A stretch of DNA of 64,000 nt from Liolophura sinensis (lineage: Eukaryota; Mollusca; Polyplacophora; Chitonida; Chitonidae), in contig NC_088302.1 in NCBI RefSeq assembly GCF_032854445.1, forward strand, positions 1,922,001 through 1,986,000, in the 5' to 3' direction. Every line of letters starts with the position of its first letter. Within the stretch, counting starts at the first letter, position 1. Below the pieces are notes generated by a model. That model did no database searches, was not told the origin of the DNA, and saw only the letters and a program-made list of their open reading frames with translations. The position numbers were made by a program, and so were the translations under genes. Of this stretch, positions 46,029-58,000 are shown piece after piece.

Positions 46029-49000
46029 GTAATCTGGAAAATAAAAGTTTAATACAACTACAGAGAAGAACCTTAAGAAGTTAATAACTTTTTATAATCA
46101 AACAAACTTAGACCTAGCAAATTAACTTTACGTTCTGTTTAAGACAACAGTCAAATAAATTAATTAAAATCATGATGGTAAAGTTGATAAGGTTTAGTGG
46201 AAAACACCCAGTGTGATTATTGTCAATGTTTTTAACCAAATCTGCTGTTTATGAACTATAGCTGCTCTTTTCTTTTTGCAGTTGAGGAAGCTGTTGATAC
46301 GCTCTTCCATTTTGTTGGGAATGACAACAAGGGACAAGCTGTGAAATCCACTAATAAGTTGTATGAGCTGGCATCCACGGTGTTTGATAACAAGGAAAAT
46401 GAACACACCGACCCTAACTCAGCTGACATGACTAAGAGTGATAATTGGCTGAGTGGAAGTATGGACTCTCTGGACCCCATTGTTATTCCACCAAGACAGG
46501 AAATAAAATCAGAAGAAAAGCCTGAAGCTTTTACAGCCAATGAGAACCTGGTATCACAGCAATCAAATAATAATGCCTTTGGCAAATATGGTTTATGCAC
46601 ATTTGAACTACCTACTGCTAAACTGGACAGTACTGTAACTACCCAATTTATCCCATGTTCTCCTCAATTATCACTTCATTCAAAAATGATTACATCAGAT
46701 TATGAGGCTGGATGTACTAGTTCTTCTGACCCACATGGAAATATGACATGTATGAAGGCTGCTGACCCACTTCTCAGTGCTGACCTATATACACTTCCAT
46801 CTGGCACAGTTGTCCCAAACACTGTTGGTACACAGTCATTAGATAACCAAGTGGCAGCGGCCAGTGTTCAGAAACACGGCGTGAACTTGTCCGAGATAGT
46901 ATCCCCAGATCTGATCTCAGACACAGAGACCATGCTCTTTTCACATGGTGCTGATGCAATATCATTACCATCACGAGGAAGTGCTGATATAAATGTAGAC
47001 TTTCTCAAACCAAGTGATTCCAGAACAGTTGACAACTGTGCCACACCTTCAAGGCAGAGCAGTGATATCAGTGCAAATATTTCACCAACAGACTCTAGTC
47101 CTATATCAGGAATTGCAGATTTAAGCTCAGAGAAGCCATCGAATGGGCAAACAAAAATTCCAAATTGCAGCGTGAAATTTAATTCAAGCATGAAAGTCAC
47201 AGAACCATCCACACTAGTGGAAACTCAGAAGAATGAAATCCTGAACTCTGTCAACTCTGACAACGTCCAGCATCAGAAGGTGTATTTCCCGACGCCAGGA
47301 TCTGTGAACTGTGAGACGTTGTCAGACATGTCGGTGGAGGAGAAGCAAAGCTCTAACTCTGTATCAAAACTGTCAGCAGATGCCCCAGAATTTGTGCCTA
47401 GATGGATAAGCACAGCCTGGGCGAGTCCTGAACATGACCAGCCTGCATACAAAGGGGCCATGATTAAACCCTGGGAAATGTCTGCACCTGGAATGTCCAC
47501 ATCTAAACTAACCTATGTGAAAAAAACCTGGCCGCGACCCACGGAGAGATTCTCCCTCAGTGACGCCATTAAGCAGACTAGTAAACATAAAGATCAAGAT
47601 TCAAAACAAGTGCCTCAGAAATCAAACGTCTGGCATGTGCAGCGAGAAATTATAGAGAATTATGTCAAGTCTGGAGAGAAGGTATTGGTGCTTTTACGAG
47701 GATGTCCAGGCAGTGGAAAATCTACATTAGCCAGGTAAACACCTACACGCCTTACCGTGCCAGGTAGCGATAAATTTTCATTACATAGGTAAACACCTAC
47801 ACACCTCATCATGTCCAGTTAGCAGTAAATGTTCATTAGCCAGGTAAGCACCTTCACACCTTACCATGTCCAATTAGTATTAAATGTTCATTAGCCAGGT
47901 AAACACCTACACACCTTACGTGCCGGGTAGCGATAAATTTTCATTACACAGGTAAACACCTACACACCTTATCATGTCCAGTTAGCGGTAAAAGTTTATT
48001 AGCCAGGTAAGCACCTTCACACCTTACCATGTCCAGTTAGCAGTAAATGTTCAAATACCAGGTAAGTAACTACATGCCTTACCATGTCCAGTTAGCAGTA
48101 AATGTTCAAATACCAGGTAAGTAACTACAGACCTTACCATGTCCAATTAGTATTAAATGTTCATTAGCCAGGTAAGCACCGACACACCTTACCATGTCCA
48201 ATTAGTATTAAATGTTCATTAGCCAGGTAAACACCTACACACCTTATCATGTCCAGTTAGTGGTAAAAGTTTATTAGCCAGGTAAGCAGCTTCACACCTT
48301 ACCATGTCCAGTTAGCAGTAAATGTACAAATACCAGGTAAGTAACTACACACCTTACCATGTCCAGTTAGCAGTAAATGTTCAAATACCAGGTAAGTAAC
48401 TACACACCTTACCATGTCCAGTTAGCAGTAAATGTTCGTTAGTCAGGTAAGTAACTACACACCTTACCATGTCCAGTAAGTAGTAAATGTTCATTACCCA
48501 GGTAAACACCTAAACACCTTATCATGTCCAGTTAGCAGTAAATGTTCATTAGCCAGGTAAGCACCTACATACCTTTACATGTCCAGTTAGCAGTAAATGT
48601 TCAAATACCAGGTAAGCACCTACACATCTTACCATGTCATGTTAGTACTAAATGTTCAAATACCAGGTAAACACCTACACATCTTATCATGTCCAGTTAG
48701 CGGTAAATGTTAATTAGCCAAATAAACACTTACGCACTTTACCATGTCCAGTTAGCAGTACATGTTCATTAGCCAGATAAGTAACTACACACCTTACCAT
48801 GTCCAGTTAGCAGTAAATGTTCAGCCAGGTAAGCGCCTACACACCTTAGCATGTCCAGTTAGCAGTAAATTTTCATTAGCCAGGTAAACACCTACACTTC
48901 TTACATGCTAGGTAGCGATAAATGTTTATTAGCCAGATAAGCACCTACACACCTTATCATGTGCAATTAGCAGTAAATTTTCAAATACCAGGTAAGTAAC

Positions 49001-52000
49001 TATACACCTTAACATGTCCAGTTAGCAGTAAACAGGTAGCGATAAATTTTCATTACACAGGTAAACACGTACACACCTTATCATGTCCAGTTAGCTGTAA
49101 ATGTTCAATAGTCAGGTAAGCCCCAACACACCTTACCATGTCCAGTTAACAGTAAATGTTCATATACCAGGTAAGTACCTAAACACCTTTCCATGTCCAC
49201 TTTATAGCAGTAAATGTCCATTAGTCTGGTACATGTAAGCGCCTACACATCTTACCAGGCGCACATGCAGTTAGCGATAAATGCTCATTAGCCAAGCATC
49301 TACACACCTTACCATGCCCATTTAATAGCAGTAAACGTTCATGAGACAGGTACACATTAGCTTCAGTGCAACACCCAGTGTCACTTATTAAAGAGGTATA
49401 TGTTTTAAAGTTGAGTTCTGAACATTTATTTAGAAGTTACAAATATGCAGAACATCAGTATCAAATTTTCCCTCTTTCAACTTTATCAAAATGTTACAGT
49501 GTTTTTTACATGGCAGTTTTGTCCTGTCTGAAACAGTTATCCCCGTTGAAAATACTATTTTGTGCAGGTATCTCTTCTTCTCGTACTGTTTATTATACCC
49601 CCATCAACGATGCAGGGCCAAGTATACTGGAATCACCTGTCCCTCCGTCTGTCTGTCTGTACACTTGATGTTGTCAATGCGTCTCCCCCAAAAGTACTTC
49701 ACCGTTTCAGTGAAACTTACCAAACATCTTGAATATCATCTGAACTTGTGCCTGCTTAAGTTTAATGGCAATCGTTTAATTATATTCTTAATTACGACCA
49801 TTTAGGACTTTGCGTAACAGTGCTTTCCATGTATTCAGATTTTGTCCATGCATCTCCTGCCCCAAACTACTTTTCCAATTTTGATGAAACTTATGATACA
49901 TGTAGATCTTTCCCTATCATCGGAACTTGTGCATGCTTAACTTTGTTGGCAATTTGATAAATGTTATCATAATGCTCATTAGGAATAATTCATAATTACC
50001 ACCATTTTAAGACGTTATGTAACAGTGTTTTCCATATTCAGATTTTGTCCATCCTTCTCCTCCCAAACCACTCCAGCAATACAGTTACCATACATCTTGC
50101 CTATCATCGGAACTTGTGCAAGCTTAAGTTTAATGGCAATCAAGGAGTTATTTAAATAAGTACCTCCATTTAGAATTTTGTGTAATAGCGCTTTTCCATG
50201 TATTTAGATTTTGTTCATACAACTCTTCCTAATTCCTGTTTCTTTGAAACAGCATACATCCTAACTAAAATTGAAACTTATGCATGTTTACAATCAGGTA
50301 ATTTCTCTTGTTCAGGTATTTAGTGCAATAATAGATTCTCATATACACTGTATTCTCTTCTGATTGCTACATTTCTCCATTCAAACTGGATGTACCCGTA
50401 GTGCAATCAGTACACACCACAAATGGCCTATGAAACAATCGATATGAAGTCTAACTTAACAATGACATCCTGTCTTTTCTTTTAAGGTTTTCTTAGTTTT
50501 CTTTCTTTTATTTGTGGAAATGTTGGGAATGGAAGGAAGGTATTGAGGACATCTGGATTCTAGCTTTGAGGAGGGAGAATGAGTATTCTATCAGAACAAG
50601 CAATGTATGAATAAATTATCTTGGGATAGTGGAGTATGTATGACCTTTGCCCCGGGGGATGACCTTTGTTTTCCTCATGGATTACCTGTTATCAAACTTC
50701 ACCTGTTCACAGTCATGATAGCACCTTGAAAAACATTTCATCTGATAGATTGATATAAATACACAAAGCACAACATATAATTTTCTTCTTTGGCATTACA
50801 TACATATTACATAATATGAATCTGTATTTCAATACAGACGTATACAAGTTTCCTAGAAAATGTTCAACTTGTGCGCCGGTATGTCTGTAGTCAATGAAAA
50901 ACGCATTTCATGTAATTTGCTTGTTGGTAAGAGGTGAATTTGTATTTGGTAATAAATTGCTTTGGCAGCATGATTAAGAATGGATTGTCTTTTATATTTG
51001 TAGGCAGATCAAATTTGATGGAACTATTTTAACGACGGATGATTATTTTATGAGGGGAAATTTTTACGAATATGACCAAGGCCTTTTGGGTGATGCTCAT
51101 CTTTGGAATCAGCAAAGAAGTATGAGTGTATACTAACTCCTCATTTTATACCTTTGTGTAAGGGTGCCACTTCGGTGACCCAATGGTTAGAATGGCCGCC
51201 TTGATGTCTTGTTACTGCCTCACTCGGTGTTCAGCACTGATAGGACTGGTTAGCCAGGTGTCAGTATAGTGTGACTGGGTGGGGTGTCATGTCTGGTGTC
51301 TTGGTCATGCTACTTCAGCGGTAGCAGCACTTTGGTGGCATGTACTCATCCTCAGATTACTAAAAAATGGTTAGGTATGACGCTAAAATTCAATCATACA
51401 TACTGTACATACCTTTGTGTAAGACGGGCAAGCTCATGAGCTAATTTAAATAATCCATTATTTGTAATTTCTGAACTTCCATATAAGGTAAATAAACTTT
51501 CATCTGTGTCTGGCTATTTAGACGAACAACTGACATGACCCCTTTCAAACCATGAACATTTGAAACATTGCTTGGAGTGTATTGTATTGTAACTTGTAGA
51601 AAACAGTGATGTGACTTGTTGAGTTAACAAGTCGGGCAGCGACCATGTCTACAGGGGCAATGTGCCACGTCATAGCCTGTGTTCACAGTTAAATGTAACA
51701 TTTATTCCCAGTTACATGATCACATGTACACTACCCCTGTGCATGTTATTTTCAGGTGAGGAGGCGTTGAAGACTGGCATTTCACCAGTAATCATTGACA
51801 ACACTAATTCTCAGAGATGGGAAATGAAACCTTATGTAGTACAGGTAACTCAGTGTTATTTATTTATTTATTTATTTGATTGTTTTTTTTTTATGCCCTG
51901 TGAAAGAATATTTCACTTATACAACGGCAGCCAGCATTATGGTAAGAGGAAACCGAGCAGAGTCCGGGGAAAACCCACAACCATCCGCAGGTTGAAGGCA

Positions 52001-55000
52001 GACCCTCCCATGTACCAAGCCAGTGTTAATGCATGAGGAAAAATAAATTATACAGCAGTCTTTTTAAGGATTTTTCATTGAAAGTTTCTTATGTTGGGTT
52101 ATTGGGTCAAGGCTGCATATATAGAACTCAGTCTGAAATGACGACTATCTGTAATTTTATTTCTTTTCCATTCCAGGCAGTTAAATATGGATATAAAATA
52201 GAGTTGATGGAACCGCAGACCAAGTGGAAATACAAAGCTCGAGAGTTGTGCAAGTGAGAGAGAACTGTACACTGTACAAGCCATTTGTGATGTGTTCGTC
52301 TGATGCATAGATTGTACCTCCAGAATTACACATTCTATGCTACAAAGTAAAGGTGTAGCTTATGACGTACCCTTATGGTCTGCATCAACCCCCAGGGAAG
52401 GCAATGTTAAACAAAATGTTAGGAGTGGTATCTTAAAAAGTACTCCATGAATTGACCTGAAGTTTTATATATACATAAAGCACAAGGGGGGTGTTTTGTC
52501 GCTGATGCTCTATGCGCATATTAATTACTGTAAGTTACCAAAATGTTAGGGGTGGTATCTCAAGAAGTACAGCATGTATTGACCTGAAATTTTACATGCA
52601 TCTGTGTGCATATTAATTACTGTTAATTACCAAATTCATAATTTCAGTACTTTATGTATTGAGCTGATTTTTTGCATTTATACTGTGAAGTACTAAGTTA
52701 CCGCAAATTCCAGCAAATAAAATATCCAATATTGAATCATATACTACAGGTAGAAGTAATGATGAAGTGAAATCTTTGCCAGGTTGACGTGAGTTGTGCT
52801 AAGAAAACTCGACGAGTCAGCCAAATTTTATAAAAGCAGGGAAAGGAAATTATGGTTTAAATATATACAAACTCTGGTGCTAAGGTTTGGTGGGTATGAA
52901 ACAAAGTGGGAGTTTATTCGTCTTCATTCTGACCAATCTTTGCTATACCCATAAAGTGAAAGAAAAAGTACATATTGGTATGTGCTGACTTCTAATGAAT
53001 GTCGCTCTGATACACTCTATCCCATTGGCTGTGTCTCTCCTGTGGTCCAATGAGTGGGCTAACAAACTGTGAAGTGTGTACAACAACACAGTGGCCGTTT
53101 GACTGGTACGGCAGTGTTTGCTGTTTCTGACCTGCAGAGGTCAATAAAAACTGAAAACAGTGCAAAATTTCCCCTGTTACTTAATAAAGAATGAGTGACT
53201 GACACCGATAATGGTGAATTCATATGTTTTGCGTTGAACTGCTCAAAAGGTGACAGGTCTGTTTGACAGTTGTTTAAAAGTATATGTACTCATCAATGAT
53301 TCAAAAAGAAGTGACACCTGTTTGAGCACTGCTCACGGTAGATGTGAAAGTAATCTTCTTACGTAGTGATAATCCATCCCCCATTGTTTTAATCTCTGAT
53401 TCAGATCACGAGGATTAGTGACACCGCGGGAAACAAAGGAGGATTAAAGCCACCCATCATAATACCTGTTTGACATGCTTAAATAATTTTGGCCACATTA
53501 TATCTTGGAAAATTTTAAGATTTTAAGATTTGTTCTTCATTACCCTCTTCAATACGTGAAAATTAATTCCCGCAAACATGCTTTTGGAGACAATCTGCGA
53601 AAATAAATTCCACCGAATAATAAGTGCTTTACAGTATGTCCCATAGAGGCGATCTCTAAGTTGCTAGAAGGCTACCCTGGAAAAGTAGCGAGCCACCTGG
53701 GAGAGAACCGCATGATATAAAATAGGAGCAGCTACATTTACCTGCTCAATTTTCTACAGAAGTTATAGGCTTCAGAGTAAACCAGTTGCTGGACAGATTT
53801 CAACTGGAATATCAAAAAATCATGCAGCACAGTTTTGACTTCAGAATTATAAAGTCACCCATTTCGATCCGTACATTGTCCTACTTTCTGTGATGTGAAC
53901 ATTGTATCTGTTTCAGGAGGAACAGCCACAATGTAGGTCTGGAAACTATACAGCACATGTTACAGCGATTTGAGTATCATGTCACTGTGGAGGACATCAT
54001 GAACTGTACACAGACAGGTAAACAAAACAGGTGAGTCTTCTGGAACATGTTACAAAGCTTTGTTTATCATGTCACTGTGGAGGACATCATGAACTGTACA
54101 CAGACAGGTAAACAAAACAGGTGAGTCTTCTGGAACATGTTACAAAGCTTTGTGTATCATGTCACTGTGGAGGACATCATGAACTGTACACAGACATGTA
54201 AACAAAACAGGTGAGTCTTCTAGAACATGTTACAAAGCTTTGTGTATCATGTCACTGTGGAGGACATCATGAACTGTACACAGACAGGTAAACAAAACAG
54301 GTGAGTCTTCTAGAACATGTTACAAAGCTTTGTGTATCATGTCACTGTGGAGGACATCATGAACTGTACACAGACAGGTAAACAATACAGGTGAGTCTTC
54401 TAGAACATGTTACAAAGCTTTGTGTATCATGTCACTGTGGAGGACACCATGAACTGTACATAGACATGTAAACAATACAGGTGAGTCTTGTACATTGCTA
54501 GGTGTGCTGAGGGCATCATTACACTCTAAGCCAGTCACTGATTTTTTTACGTGGCTTTCTGATGTTATTGGTCTTGAATGCAGTAAAGCAGCTATTGCGC
54601 CACAGCTTGGTACTTATTGCACATACTTCTACAAAGGCCATACAGTCCCTCAGTTGTCTCCCCTTAGCTCTTGCTTGATATTTTTAAAATACAATACTTG
54701 GAGAAAGTCTTGTTTGTGCTCTTGTATGTGAAATTGAGGATTTAATGACTACCTTTCCTTCTGTGCAGTACTGTTGGTAATTGATTGATAAATATCACGG
54801 TAAGAAGCGAACGTACATGTACATACAATTGTGAACACATGGCCGACCTTGGTGGAGATCATATAAAATACAATGTATGTAGTGAATGTTATACATGAAA
54901 AGTTTTTTGTTCATGTTGTGTTTAACTAGGCTGTAGGCTACATTCATTTAAAGTAATAAATAATACTCTCCATTTTCTATATTTTATGAAAAATATAATT

Positions 55001-58000
55001 TTGTTCTTCTTATTCATAACTGTGGATATTTATTTATTTATTTGATTGGTGTTTTACGCCATACTCAAGAATAGTCCTCTTATACAAAGGCAGCCAGCAT
55101 TATGATGGGAGGAAACCAGGCTCAGCCCGGGTGAAACCCCTGACCATCCGCAGGTTGCTGACAGACTTTCCCACGTACAGCCAAGCCAGCATGAGCTGGA
55201 CTCGAACTCACAGCGACCGCATTGGTGAGAGGCTCTTGGGTCATTACGCTGCGCTAGCGCACTGCCCAACTGTTCCACAGAGGCCCCATATAACTGGATA
55301 ATTTACTTTTGATTCATCATTTAAGACAATCAACATAGTATAGTTTTATGACAAAAAGGGATATACAAAGCTTATTATATTTTGTTCTAGGTCTCAAAGG
55401 AAGGAAAGCAGAGAAAATAAAAATTTATCAGGAATATCAGGTGGTTACAAGTCTGGAGAGGGTGCCAAGTCCAGTAACAAAACACTAGTGGATCAGGGTG
55501 TGGTAGCGCAGTACCAAGGATTAAATTGGTTTGTTAACCCAGCTACACCCCCTAGTGGTGAACTTTACGTAGAAGGGGAGGACAGTCAGGAGAGAGCTCA
55601 TTTTCCTGATGTGATTATAGAAAGTGAGGAGGAGATTGATATCAGTGGTGACGAATCAAACAGCGCGACACCGCCCAGAGAAGTTCTTCATGTTCACAGC
55701 AGCAACAGTAAGGAGTGTTTTGAATCAGATAGTAGCGATGAACAAGCCATTGCTTCAGGGTCTCTCAGTCAGAACTCTGCAGCAATTAGGACACAGAGAA
55801 GAAGGAGTAATAAGTTGTGCAGTTTTACTGCTGATGTGAAGGACAGAAGTTTTCATCTAGCCATGTTACCTGACAAGCCCCCAGTTATCCCCCTACCAAA
55901 GAGAGACAGCTCTGTGACAGATACAAAGCCCCCAGTTATCCCCCTGCCAAAGAGGGACAGATCTGTGACAGATACAAAGCCCCCAGTTATCCCCCTACCA
56001 AAGAGGGACAGATCTGTGACAGATACAAAGCCCCCAGTTATCCCCCTGCCAAAGAGGGACAGATCTGTGACAGATACAAAGCCCCCAGTTATCCCCCTAC
56101 CAAAGAGGGACAGATCTGTGACAGATACAAAGCCCCCAGTTATCCCCCTGCCAAAGAGGGACAGATCTGTGACAGATACAAAGCCCCCAGTTATCCCCCT
56201 GCCAAAGAGGGACAGATCTGTGACAGATACAAAGCCCCCAGTTATCCCCCTGCCAAAGAGGGACAGATCTGTGACAGATACAAAGCCCCCAGTTATCCCC
56301 CTACCAAAGAGAGACAGCTCTGCGACAGAAACATATGGCAAACCGTCTCCAAATCACCCCACTAGCATAATTCCTGACCCTGGTGACAATGGAAACAACA
56401 TGTCGCCAGAAGTGTCAAGTTCTGATGGTTTGGGTCAAGTAGCTGTGGATATTTTAACAAATGTGGCCTCAGAATTAGCCTTGATTATGTCTCCATCTGA
56501 AATTGATGTCATAGAAAACGAGTTCAAAGCCTTAATATATTGTGCACCACTTCCTGAGAGTGAAAAAGAGGTAGTTGAAAAACGACTAACAGAGACCGTT
56601 AAACTATGCAAGCTGCAGCACCAGGTCTCAACAGGAGTTGACCAGTCAGTGAGTAAACATGACCACTGTACAGCTAAATCAACAGCATACACAGATACTT
56701 TACTATACGAGCAAGAGGCAGAAACTCCGGAGGTTAAAGGGAACATTGTTGAAAGAGACTGCAGTTTTTGGGATGCCCCGGCTCCAAAACCACAACGTAG
56801 ACCACGTGTACATTCCAGCTCAGAGGATTGCAAGTCTTACACTGGAGCAGAGATCCCACAGATGGGCCCTGACCTAGGGGCAATAGTCGGCCATGATACT
56901 GCAGACACCAGTCAGCTGTCCACTTCACAGGACCAGTCACACGGAGGGGATAACCTACAGGTGGGCCCTGACCTAGAGGCAGTAGTGGTCAGCGAAGCTG
57001 TGGATACCATTCAGCTGTCCACCTCAGAGGACCAGTCACATGGAGGGGATAACCTACAGGTGGGCCCTGACCTAGAGGCAGTAGTGGTCAGCGAAGCTGT
57101 GGATACCATTCAGCTGTCCACCTCAGAGGACCAGTCACATGGAGGGGATAACCTACAGGTGGGCCCTGACCTAGGGGCAGTAGTGGTCAGCGAAGCTGTA
57201 GATACCATTCAGCTGTCCACCTCAGAGGACCAGGTCACACGGAGGGGATAACCTACAGGTGGGCCCTGACCTAGGGGCAGTAGTGGTCAGCGAAGCTGTG
57301 GATACCATTCAGCTGTCCACCTCAGAGGACCAGTCACACGGAGGGGATAACCTACAGGTGGGCCCTGACCTAGAGGCAGTAGTGGTCAGCGAAGCTGTGG
57401 ATACCATTCAGCTGTCCACCTCAGAGGACCAGTCATTAATGCCACAGGTAGGAGAGGAGACCCCACAGGTGGGTGCTGACACAGTAGTGGGCAGCGATGT
57501 GGCGGATAGCTCAGAGGACCCGTCATTAACACCCAAGGTAGGGAAAAGTACCACAAGAACTCAGCGGAGGTCTCGTAGGAAGCAGACCAGGAGGCCAACC
57601 TCTCCGCTGTTCGATAGAGCAGTGAAAGAGCGATTCTTGTCAAACACCTGGACCTTCCCAGTGTTTGACACCTGTAATTCTGACTCAAGCGAAGACTGTG
57701 GGGCAGCCACCAGGATGCGAGCTGAACCATTGATTAAGGTGACAGAAACTCCAACCAGAGTAGAGCAATTCTCCAACACTTGCCCCAGAGATTTCAACAT
57801 TCTGCACTGTGTGAATGAGGGATACAAAGCGAGTGCCATCGAAGATGAGTTCAGGCTTCGCTCCGTCGGAGTAAGGGAGATAAATACGCAACACCTGGCT
57901 GAGGAGAACCCAGTGGAGCGATTCCTAGGACAGAGTCGTACTCTGGATCGCGGAACATCCACAGATGATCTGCAGGAGGAGATGAATGAGAAGTTTGGGC

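Noticed and set aside
54007..54022. Donor CAG|GTAAAC as the end of N4BP2 exon 6
   Set aside because: Joining from 54016 to 55391 breaks the frame; the next donor at 54030 keeps it.
55853..56341. 162-codon - strand repetitive open frame
   Set aside because: Antisense shadow of the coding 51-bp repeat of N4BP2.
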